This document shows positions 29,301 to 36,586 of a stretch of 64,000 nucleotides of DNA, piece after piece (position 1 is the stretch's first letter; the number at the start of each line of letters is the position of its first letter). The notes under the pieces were generated by a model. That model ran no database searches and was not told where the DNA came from. It saw nothing but the letters and a program-made list of their open reading frames with translations. The DNA comes from CAZKFN01 sp964552035 (lineage in GTDB: Bacteria; Bacteroidota; Bacteroidia; Flavobacteriales_E; Vicingaceae), in contig CAZKFN010000001.1 in assembly GCA_964552035.1 (NCBI GenBank), positions 1-64,000 of the forward strand. The letters run 5' to 3'. The position numbers were made by a program, and so were the translations under genes.

Positions 29301-31571
29301 GAAGGATCACAGTATGTAACGGTTAGAAATTTAAGTTTTGTAATGCTTGGGTCGTCTTCTGCAGCTGCAGTAATTACCAGTGGAGCACAACACAATACGA
29401 TTGAGAATTGTTACTTATGGAATAACCCAGGGCAAACTTCTTCTCTTTATGCTAATCTTGTGTTTTCTACTTCATCATCATCTTTGGCTTCTCAAGCTTC
29501 TAATATTTCATACAACACCATTAGAAATAATCGTTTGATTGGTGGATATTATGGAATCTATGCCTATGGATCGTCAAACTATAGTAATGTTGGAAATAAA
29601 TTTCATAATAACGTAGTGGACTCCATTTACTATTATGGAGCCTATAGCTTATATCAAGACTCTCTTGAGTTTATAGGGAACTCTATCACGGTAATGGATT
29701 CTAGAAATGTTAATTCAAGGGCTTACTATTTAGCTTATTGTCCAAATTTAATGTACCATCAAAATTACGGTTGGTCTAATCATCAAGCATTATATATTAG
29801 TAATTCTGGAACGGCTATGGATCCTTTTATAAATCGTCCAATGGAAATTGTTAATAACATGTTGTATTCTACTTACCAAGAAGGGATGTATATTGCTTAT
29901 GCAAGGTCTCTTAAATTATTGCATAATTCAGTACAATCTGAGGGAACAAAAGAGACTGTATATATAACTAGTACAAGCTCATATGCACCTATGGGATATG
30001 ACATTAGAAATAACATTTTTAGCAACACAGGAGGTGGAAAATCATTCTTTGCTGGTGGAACGGGAATTACATCTGGTACCATGACTTATTTTGATTATAA
30101 TATTTTCAACACTAATGGTTCGGTACTTATTGAGTTTGATGGAAACCATTCTACTTTAGTAGATTTTCTATTAGCCCATCCAACTTTGAATCGAAACTCT
30201 TTAGAAGTTGATCCAGAGTTTGTAAGTGCTCTAGATTTACATATAGATGGATCTAATGCAAATGAAGTGGGAGATACTGCCGTTCATATCTATGTTGATA
30301 TTGACAACAATGAACGCCCTAGTCCAGGTGCTACTTTGGTAGATATTGGAGCTCATGAATTCTTCCCACCGGATGGAAGCTGTGGCAGACCAATAAGTTT
30401 AGGAGCAGTTAATATAACTCATGACTCTGCAACTATTGTATGGACAGATACTTCTAATGCCCTGTCTTATGAATATGTTGTTGTTTCTTGTGATAGTACG
30501 TTCTTAAGCGGTACTATTACTAATACATCTCAGGCTAGTGTTAGAATAGGAGGTTTAGATTTATTAAGCTGTTATAAATTTTATGTAAGAAGTATTTGTA
30601 GTAGCGATACTTCAAATTGGGCAGGAGCAGTGCAGTTTTATACTACAGATATTCCATATTACCCTGTAGGAGTAATCAATACTTCAGATGCTAATGGGGT
30701 TGCAGATTCATTAAATGTAACGGCTTGGACTTCTGGTATTGTAATGGGAGAGAATTTACATCCAGGAAATGGCTTGAGATTTACTCTGATTGACATGCAA
30801 AGTAACGACCAAGAGGGGATAAGTATTTATAGCCAAACAAATGTAAGCTCCTATTCCGTTACACATGGAGACTCTATTATGGCAAGAGGTACAGTTCAAC
30901 AAATAAATGGATTGAATGAATTCCACATTGACTCCATTGTTGTAATTACTTCTGGAGTGGGTATTCCTGAGCCAATTACTACTTTTTATCTTGATGAGTC
31001 AACAGAATCTAAGTTTGTAAGAATAAGAAACTTTGTTTTAATTGACCCTTCAGGAACAGGAACCTATACCATGATGGCAGTTAATGATCAGGATTCAATT
31101 ACCATCTTGGTAAATGAGCAAACTGATGTAAGTGACAGCTTAGCTACTATAGGAAATGGATTAGCCCCTGGGGATACCATTTGCTTGTTAGTAGGAATAG
31201 GTGGGCAAAATGATCCAAGCAGTTCTGCGCCTTATTTAAGTGGTTACTATGTTACTCCATTATATTACAGTGATATAGAAATATGTAAATCAACCGTTGG
31301 TATTTCTAAAAATGTTTCAACAGCTGAATTTACATTCTATCCTAACCCAACTTCTGGAGAATTTACTTTAAGAAGTAGTGGTTTAGAGACTGATAATGCT
31401 GTACTAACTGTTCGAGATATTAGTGGAAAGGTAATTCTTGAGGATAATATTATGAATAGCAGCAGTCCTTTTAACAAGCAATATAACTTGGAAGGACAAT
31501 CCAAAGGGATGTATATTATTAGTATTATTGACGGAGATAAAAGAATCAATAAAAAGTTGATTTTGAAATAA
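26349..31571 (+). CDS. Giant T9SS-exported modular beta-helix protein B
   Basis: A 1740-residue secreted protein with a signal peptide (cleavage after SHAQ, residue 29). Domains in order: N-terminal sandwich (about 30-195), CARDB-like domain 1 (200-320) and beta-helix 1 (320-780). A second CARDB-like domain (785-885) and beta-helix 2 (890-1345) follow, then a fibronectin-III domain (about 1350-1440), an OB-fold-like domain beginning YPVGVINTSDANG (1440-1640) and a type-A T9SS sorting domain (FYPNPTSGEFTLRS... KLILK). The CARDB-helix unit is therefore duplicated, and the second copy resembles the single unit of protein A more than its own first copy. A surface or secreted adhesin-like role is inferred. 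Confidence 0.88.
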   Translation: MKTTTTFYKGLLLLMLPFLLLSFNSSHAQNASVSTGVLGTGGGSGSTGSMSFAVINSNPYPMMIDSVGYIMRTTNNGDNFDLYYSETSLGGNLINFPTAWNLAGSYVCNVTVNNTLEPNFKNLNLQIPANTAYRFVVHNSSTPSLIIGNTTEPVNSYTDNGLILAIGDYQLQGGDVGKWNVSTSTRFGSAMVYASLLAPNNAGVLSVDSPTVFCSTAGLQDVYATVANHGSNQINSLEIHWELDGVPQRPVNYTQMLDTIGGNNPSTAQILLGTNNFYAATEIKVWTEIPNGVPDTVNGNDTSIVTVGPAISGNVTVDAANPTSGTNYRTFTELTDALNQLGVCGPVTIDVEPNSGPYNERLVFDNVPGVSSTNFIRVNGNGNTLVYNGSSLSDKEMLVISGTDYVTIDSLNFRSLGSTYGWAALITGNSEYDSIINCEFDMTSITGTSSINGNGIVISGSGSSATASGSGASNCYIVNNRIKGATGNGGMYYGMSISGTSNNNIISNNTIENFYMYGVYISSPTRGTIFSYNDINRATKTSVTTFVGMRLINNIAGTQILGNRIHSPYGGTGTANNNCTGIELLTSHGTAVNPVIIANNLIYNLNQGGTVYGLTSNLTSYLRVYHNSISIDENISGSGMAYGINLNGNVNGFYVANNNVSIKGGPNGDKYGFFYSGSGSVAGADKNNFYVNSTQSGSNYYGAMGANYNTIGDFQAAQTMFEVGSFSIDPVYTNAVAGDLTPINFALSGFGEDLSAYVNIDVFGNSRPIPPTIGAIEITKPANLIDLAVTSIDSPTVFCAGIEDVVVTINNYGTAVVDSFEVHWFVNNTAQPVIHYNQSLDTIGGFNPTFATINLGSYNFQGPSDIKVYISNPNGANDGNNFNDTLVINVGPALPAGVYTVNPSQPASSTNYQSITDILDEINAYGICGAITINIAPGNYNERLIVGNVAGTSPTNTITIDGGDSSQTIITQGGGASAYSALALEGSQYVTVRNLSFVMLGSSSAAAVITSGAQHNTIENCYLWNNPGQTSSLYANLVFSTSSSSLASQASNISYNTIRNNRLIGGYYGIYAYGSSNYSNVGNKFHNNVVDSIYYYGAYSLYQDSLEFIGNSITVMDSRNVNSRAYYLAYCPNLMYHQNYGWSNHQALYISNSGTAMDPFINRPMEIVNNMLYSTYQEGMYIAYARSLKLLHNSVQSEGTKETVYITSTSSYAPMGYDIRNNIFSNTGGGKSFFAGGTGITSGTMTYFDYNIFNTNGSVLIEFDGNHSTLVDFLLAHPTLNRNSLEVDPEFVSALDLHIDGSNANEVGDTAVHIYVDIDNNERPSPGATLVDIGAHEFFPPDGSCGRPISLGAVNITHDSATIVWTDTSNALSYEYVVVSCDSTFLSGTITNTSQASVRIGGLDLLSCYKFYVRSICSSDTSNWAGAVQFYTTDIPYYPVGVINTSDANGVADSLNVTAWTSGIVMGENLHPGNGLRFTLIDMQSNDQEGISIYSQTNVSSYSVTHGDSIMARGTVQQINGLNEFHIDSIVVITSGVGIPEPITTFYLDESTESKFVRIRNFVLIDPSGTGTYTMMAVNDQDSITILVNEQTDVSDSLATIGNGLAPGDTICLLVGIGGQNDPSSSAPYLSGYYVTPLYYSDIEICKSTVGISKNVSTAEFTFYPNPTSGEFTLRSSGLETDNAVLTVRDISGKVILEDNIMNSSSPFNKQYNLEGQSKGMYIISIIDGDKRINKKLILK

Positions 31572-31593
31572 AAACTTTTAAATAATAAAGTTT

Positions 31594-31621
31594 AAAAGGG
31601 GCGAAGATTCGCCCCTTTTTT
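31594..31621 (+). terminator. Terminator after beta-helix protein B
   Basis: GGGGCGAA (31598-31605) pairs with TTCGCCCC (31608-31615) around a minimal GA centre, followed by a T run. Confidence 0.95.
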
Positions 31622-31656
31622 AATGATTTTAAAACCAAGTTGATTTTAGGAATTGG

Positions 31657-31664
31657 TAAATTTG
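31657..31664 (+). promoter_or_regulatory. Bacteroidota -7 motif for the M42 peptidase
   Basis: TAAATTTG matches TAnnTTTG and lies 17 bases before the ATG at 31682. It falls inside the longer TTG-initiated frame from 31640, which argues against that start. Confidence 0.5.
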
Positions 31665-31681
31665 ACTTACAAAATTATAGC

Positions 31682-32737
31682 ATGATGAAATTGAATATTA
31701 CCTTGTTGAAGGAAATCTGTGAAGCACCAGGAGCACCTGGATTTGAGCAAAAAGTCAGAGAAATTGTAATTAGAGAAATTACACCTCTTGTTGATGAAGT
31801 TGAAATTAACAATATGGGAAATGTTTATGCCGTTAAAAAGGGCAAAAACGATAAGCGCATAATGGTGGGCGCTCATATGGATGAAATTGGATTTATGGTA
31901 ACCCATATTGATGATAATGGGTTTTTAAGATTTCACACTTTGGGGGGTTTTGATCCTAAAACTTTAACTGCACAAAGGGTGATTGTCCATGGTAAAAAAG
32001 ATGTAGTGGGTGTAATGGGAAGTAAACCTATTCACGTGATGAGCCCTGAAGAACGAAAGAAAAATCCAGAAATAAAAGATTATTTTATTGATTTGGGTAT
32101 GAAAAAGGAGGAAGTAGATAAACTAGTGAGCATTGGGAACCCAATAACCCGTTATAGCAACTTGATAGAAATGGGAGATTGTGTTAACAGTAAGTCTATT
32201 GATAATAGAATTGCTGTATTCATCTTAATTGAGGTGCTTAGAGCTCTTAAAGATAAAGAAGTTCCTTTTGATATTTACGGGGTTTTCACGGTACAAGAGG
32301 AGGTAGGAATAAGGGGCGCTAATGTATCTGCTTTAGATATTAAGCCTCATTTTGGTTTTGGCCTGGATACAACTATCGCATATGATTTACCTGGGGCTCA
32401 AGCGCATGAGAAAATTACTTCTTTAGGAGAAGGGACAGCTATTAAAATTATGGATGCTTCCACCATTTGTGATTATCGAATGGTAGATTACATGAGAAAG
32501 ACCGCAGATAAAAATGGGATTAAATGGCAGAATGAAATTTTACCCGCTGGAGGCACCGACACAGCAGGAATTCAACGCATGAACGAGGGTGGAGCGATTG
32601 CAGGTGCAATATCTATTCCTACTCGTCACCTTCACCAAGCTATAGAAATGGCACATAAAGCGGATATAAAGGCCTCAATAGAACTTTTAGGTGCATGTTT
32701 ATCTGAAATAGACCAGTACAATTGGGAGTTTAAATAA
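31682..32737 (+). CDS. M42-family metallo-aminopeptidase
   Basis: A cytoplasmic M42 (glutamyl aminopeptidase / FrvX-CelM-like) peptidase of about 351 residues, with two metal ions. Visible ligands and catalytic residues are His in GAHMDEIG, Asp in SKSIDNRIAV, the Glu pair in TVQEEVGIRGA, Asp in FGLDTTIAYD and a C-terminal His in SIPTRHLHQAIE. I use the ATG at 31682; the extra residues of the longer frame start at TTG and overlap a promoter motif. It degrades peptides to free amino acids, probably as a large oligomer typical of the family. Confidence 0.92.
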   Translation: MMKLNITLLKEICEAPGAPGFEQKVREIVIREITPLVDEVEINNMGNVYAVKKGKNDKRIMVGAHMDEIGFMVTHIDDNGFLRFHTLGGFDPKTLTAQRVIVHGKKDVVGVMGSKPIHVMSPEERKKNPEIKDYFIDLGMKKEEVDKLVSIGNPITRYSNLIEMGDCVNSKSIDNRIAVFILIEVLRALKDKEVPFDIYGVFTVQEEVGIRGANVSALDIKPHFGFGLDTTIAYDLPGAQAHEKITSLGEGTAIKIMDASTICDYRMVDYMRKTADKNGIKWQNEILPAGGTDTAGIQRMNEGGAIAGAISIPTRHLHQAIEMAHKADIKASIELLGACLSEIDQYNWEFK

Positions 32738-32777
32738 GCTCTTGATAAGGATGAGATAAGAATGATAAGAATATGAG

Positions 32778-32807
32778 ATAGGGGAAGTTTTACTTTTCCC
32801 CTATTTT
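32778..32807. terminator. Bidirectional terminator between the M42 peptidase and asd
   Basis: ATAGGGGAA (32778-32786) pairs with TTCCCCTAT (32796-32804), followed by T's. It separates two convergent genes. Confidence 0.85.
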
Positions 32808-32818
32808 GTATCCCTTAC

Positions 32819-33811
32819 CTAAACTAAACCTTTTTCTACAAGGTATTCTGCAATTTGAATGCTATTGGTAGCGGCTCCTTTACGTAAATTATCAGCTACA
32901 ATCCAAAGATTTAACCCATTTTCTTGGCTCTCATCTTTACGAATACGGCCTACAAAAACATCGTCTTTGTTATGAGCCGTTGTGGGCATTGGATATAAAC
33001 CTATTGTTGGCTCATCTTGAACTACTATTCCTGGACTTTGCTCTAAAAGATGTTTAATCTCATTAATAGACCTATAAGGCGACTTTAAGCTGAGGTTAAC
33101 AGATTCTGCATGTCCACCCATTTGGGGAATACGAACAGCAGTAGCAGTAATTTTTATACTGTTGTCATTTAAAATCTTTCTAGGCTCATTCACCAACTTC
33201 ATTTCTTCTTTGGTGTAGCCATTTTCTGTGAAATCATCACATTGAGGAATACAGTTTTCGTGAATAGGATGGGCATATACTTTTTCACCTTCTATACCTT
33301 TTTGCTCATTTTTTAGCTGTTCAACGGCCTTAATCCCCGTTCCACTTACAGATTGATAGGTGGAGATTATCAATCTCTCTATTCCAAATTTTTTATGAAT
33401 AGGTCCTATTGCCATTAGTAACTGAATGGTAGAACAGTTGGGATTAGCAATAATTTTATCCATTGCTGTTAGCTGATCCCCATTAATTTCCGGAATAATT
33501 AGTTTGTGATTGGGGCTCATCCTCCAAGCAGAAGAATTGTCAATCACAGTTGTACCACGAGCAGTAAATTGCTCAGCATAAGCTAAAGAAGTGCTTCCAC
33601 CAGCAGAAAAAATAGCAATATCTACATTCTCTTTTAGAGCATCTTCTATGCTTACCACCATCAATTTCTTGTTTTTAAAAGTAATTTCTTTACCTACAGA
33701 ATGTTCTGATGCAACGGGAATAAGCGTATTTAAAGGAAAATTTCGCTCTTCTAATAATTCAATAATCTTTTGCCCTACAAGACCAGTGGCGCCTATTACA
33801 GCTAATTTCAT
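32819..33811 (-). CDS. asd: Aspartate-semialdehyde dehydrogenase
   Basis: Asd reduces aspartyl phosphate to the semialdehyde, the branch point for lysine/diaminopimelate, threonine and methionine. The 330-residue protein has the NADP-binding GATGLVGQ (residues 7-14), the catalytic Cys126 in NPNCST, and the active-site His in GGHAESV. It is a stand-alone gene; convergent with the M42 peptidase and divergent from the lamin-tail protein gene. Confidence 0.96.
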   Translation of the reverse strand: MKLAVIGATGLVGQKIIELLEERNFPLNTLIPVASEHSVGKEITFKNKKLMVVSIEDALKENVDIAIFSAGGSTSLAYAEQFTARGTTVIDNSSAWRMSPNHKLIIPEINGDQLTAMDKIIANPNCSTIQLLMAIGPIHKKFGIERLIISTYQSVSGTGIKAVEQLKNEQKGIEGEKVYAHPIHENCIPQCDDFTENGYTKEEMKLVNEPRKILNDNSIKITATAVRIPQMGGHAESVNLSLKSPYRSINEIKHLLEQSPGIVVQDEPTIGLYPMPTTAHNKDDVFVGRIRKDESQENGLNLWIVADNLRKGAATNSIQIAEYLVEKGLV

Positions 33812-33876
33812 GAAATTCTAATTTTTTGTTTTATATTTATGCAAAACTACATACAATAAACTTCAGCATTGACAAT

Positions 33877-36495
33877 ATGTTTAAAAAGCTGTATTTATAT
33901 CTACTTTTTTTTATATTGATTTTTGTAAATGAATCAATTGCCCAACCTATTCTTATAACGGATTCCTTTTCTGATGGGAATTTCACATCTCATCCACAAT
34001 GGCTGGGAGATACTGCTAAATTTAAAGTAAATAATAGTTTACAATTGCAATTAGATGATAACTCAGCTATTTCTCCAGCTTATTTGGCGCTCAATTCTCC
34101 TATCATATCAAATGCTAGCTGGGAGTTTTGGGTTAGAATGGACTTTGCACCTTCACCGACAAATTATGCCAGGGTTTACCTCAGCTCAACTGAAGAAGAT
34201 ATGACAGGAAATACGAATGGATACTATGTTAAAGTTGGTGGAATTACTGGTGATCTAGATAATGTAAGTTTATACAGACAAGATGGAACAACCAGCACTT
34301 TAATAATTAATGGACTGGACGGAACAGTAGGTTTAGCTCCTGCTATGGCTAAAATAAAAGTTACAAAAAATAGTACAGCTGAGTGGGAACTTTTTGTAGA
34401 TACTACCCTAACAGCTAACAACTACGTATCTCAAGGTAAAGCAAATGATGACACCCACTTGGAAAGCAATTATTTTGGGATAATATGTTACTACACCACA
34501 ACGCGTTCAGATAAATTTCTTTTTGACAACTTTAGATTGGAAGGGGAAGCTTTTCAAGATACAATAAAGCCTGAATTACAAAACATTACAGTTGTAGATT
34601 CCTCAGCACTTCAAATAGAATTTACTAAAACCCTTGATTTTATAACTGCTTTAAACCCGAATAATTATAGGGTTAATAAAAATATAGGGGCTCCTGCACA
34701 AGTTGAATTTTTACCAAATGACAGCAGTAAAGTACAGTTATCGTTTAACAAAGCTTTTCAAAATGGAGAAGAGTATTTTTTAATTGTAGAAAATATAAAA
34801 GACCAAAAGGACAATCAAATGTTAAAGGATAGTTTAAGGTTTTTATATTTTATTGCGGAAACGCCATATTATAGAGCGGTAGTAATTAATGAGTTTTATC
34901 CAGATGAACGAGAAAGTAAAGGCCTCCCAGAAGCTGAATTTATTGAACTTTTTAATGCTTCCAATAAGTTTTTTGATTTAGAAAATTGGAAAATAAGCGA
35001 TGCTTCAACTACTCAAAATCTTCCTTCTTACTTGTTTAAACCCAATGAGTATGTAATTCTTTGTAGTCAAAAAGACTCAGCTGATTATGCTCAATTTGGT
35101 TCGGTAGTGCCCGTACAAAGTTTACCTACATTAAATAATAATGGAGATTTAATTCGACTTGAAGACAAGAATAGTTTTTTGTTAGATGAATTAATTTATG
35201 ATAAAAGTTGGTATAAAGATGAAGATAAAAGTAGTGGGGGGTGGACCATTGAGCAAATCAACCCTTATACAGAGTGCAGTGGAAAACCCAACTTTATTGC
35301 ATCAATTGCATCTATAGGAGGTACTCCAGGGACAATAAATAGTCAATTTGACACCACACCAGATCTCTCTCCTCCTCAATTGATTGATTTTAGGATAATT
35401 TCTTCCGATAGTATCCTTCTAACTTTCGATAAAGAAATAGATACCACCTTTCTTTCAACAGAAGATTTTACATTTTCTAATGGGAATTCAGTTCAAGAAA
35501 TTTATTTCCCTTTCGAGGAATTGTATACTTTTATTAATGTTTTAAAATTTCCTATTCAAGCAGGGAAGCTCATAGAAATGGGTATAGAAGGAATAAGAGA
35601 TTGCATTGGGAATATCATGCCTAGAACTCAAAAAAAGATTATGCTAGGAGAGCAAGCAATAGGAAAAGATATTGTTATCAATGAAGTATTGTTTAATCCT
35701 TTTGTAGGAGGAAAAGATTTCGTAGAAATATATAATCGCTCAGAAAAGGTGTTGGATTTAAAAGATTGGATAATTGCCAATGGAGTGGATAAAATTCCAA
35801 ATATAAAACAAACAATTGCTGATACCACTACCTTATTATTTCCTGGAGAGTATTTGGTTTTAACAGAAGATGCATCTGCTGTACAAAATTTTTATCCACG
35901 AGCAAAAACACACCGCTTTGTAATTTTAAATCGTTTGCCAGCATACAACAACGATAAAGGAGAGATTTTTCTATTTGATCATCAAGAAAAATTAATTGAC
36001 TATGTAGCCTATACAGAAAGTATGCATTATGAACTGTTGAAAAATGTCAAGGGGATTTCTTTAGAGAGAATTAATCCTCATGGGGACAGTGAGGATATAA
36101 ACAATTTTCACTCAGCAGCTGAAGCCGAAGGATTTGCCACCCCAGGATATCAAAACTCTCAATATAGTTTGGGCACAACTTTTAAAGGGAAAGTAAACAT
36201 TTCTCCAGAAACTTTTTCACCTAATAATGATGGATATCAAGATTGGTTAAATATAAATTATCAATTTCCTGTTGGAGGTTATGTGGCTAAAATTCAAGTT
36301 TACGACCGACAAGGAAGGTTAATTAGACAATTAGCAAATAATGAGCTTTTAGGAGAAAAAGGGAGCTATAAGTGGGACGGATTAACAGATGATAGACAAA
36401 AAGCACCTATAGGAATCTATTTGGTATATTTCGAGGCTTTTAACACGGCTGGAAATAAAGAAGTGTTTAAGAAAGCAGCAGTCTTAGTAGATTAA
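33877..36495 (+). CDS. Surface protein with two lamin-tail domains and FlgD-like C-terminus
   Basis: A secreted protein of about 872 residues. I use the ATG at 33877 (MFKKLYLYLLFF..., signal peptide ending SIAQ); the longer frame would need a TTG. Segments in order (numbered from this start): LamG-like region (about 25-225), Ig-like Big_5 domain (230-330), lamin-tail domain 1 (VVINEFYPDE..., 335-450) and a second Ig-like domain (500-595). Lamin-tail domain 2 (IVINEVLFNPF..., 600-715) follows, and a FlgD-like/gliding-type C-terminal domain (SPETFSPNNDGYQD..., about 780-872) completes it. That C-terminus suggests T9SS export. Function unknown; lamin-tail domains in bacteria occur in secreted nucleases and structural proteins, and I see no nuclease domain. 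Confidence 0.85.
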   Translation: MFKKLYLYLLFFILIFVNESIAQPILITDSFSDGNFTSHPQWLGDTAKFKVNNSLQLQLDDNSAISPAYLALNSPIISNASWEFWVRMDFAPSPTNYARVYLSSTEEDMTGNTNGYYVKVGGITGDLDNVSLYRQDGTTSTLIINGLDGTVGLAPAMAKIKVTKNSTAEWELFVDTTLTANNYVSQGKANDDTHLESNYFGIICYYTTTRSDKFLFDNFRLEGEAFQDTIKPELQNITVVDSSALQIEFTKTLDFITALNPNNYRVNKNIGAPAQVEFLPNDSSKVQLSFNKAFQNGEEYFLIVENIKDQKDNQMLKDSLRFLYFIAETPYYRAVVINEFYPDERESKGLPEAEFIELFNASNKFFDLENWKISDASTTQNLPSYLFKPNEYVILCSQKDSADYAQFGSVVPVQSLPTLNNNGDLIRLEDKNSFLLDELIYDKSWYKDEDKSSGGWTIEQINPYTECSGKPNFIASIASIGGTPGTINSQFDTTPDLSPPQLIDFRIISSDSILLTFDKEIDTTFLSTEDFTFSNGNSVQEIYFPFEELYTFINVLKFPIQAGKLIEMGIEGIRDCIGNIMPRTQKKIMLGEQAIGKDIVINEVLFNPFVGGKDFVEIYNRSEKVLDLKDWIIANGVDKIPNIKQTIADTTTLLFPGEYLVLTEDASAVQNFYPRAKTHRFVILNRLPAYNNDKGEIFLFDHQEKLIDYVAYTESMHYELLKNVKGISLERINPHGDSEDINNFHSAAEAEGFATPGYQNSQYSLGTTFKGKVNISPETFSPNNDGYQDWLNINYQFPVGGYVAKIQVYDRQGRLIRQLANNELLGEKGSYKWDGLTDDRQKAPIGIYLVYFEAFNTAGNKEVFKKAAVLVD

Positions 36496-36511
36496 CACGG
36501 ATGTTTCTCAA

Positions 36512-36550
36512 CCCAATTAAATGAAGAGACTTATCTGTTATTTAATTGGG
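36512..36550. terminator. Perfect 11-bp inverted repeat after the lamin-tail gene
   Basis: CCCAATTAAAT (36512-36522) and ATTTAATTGGG (36540-36550) are exact inverted copies separated by 17 bases, 17 bases after the stop codon. There is no strong T run behind it, so it could be a weak terminator or a binding site in front of the sulfatase-fold gene. Confidence 0.55.
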
Positions 36551-36556
36551 AAGCAT

Positions 36557-36564
36557 TACTTTTG
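36557..36564 (+). promoter_or_regulatory. Bacteroidota -7 motif for the LTA-synthase-like gene
   Basis: TACTTTTG matches TAnnTTTG. It lies 22 bases before the TTG start at 36587 and supports that unusual start. Confidence 0.5.
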
Positions 36565-36586
36565 TTGTACTTTAAAACATTGACAT

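Noticed and set aside
31640..31681. N-terminal extension of the M42 peptidase from a TTG
   Set aside because: It overlaps a promoter motif and precedes a normal ATG start.
33826..33876. N-terminal extension of the lamin-tail protein from a TTG
   Set aside because: A clean signal peptide starts at the ATG at 33877.
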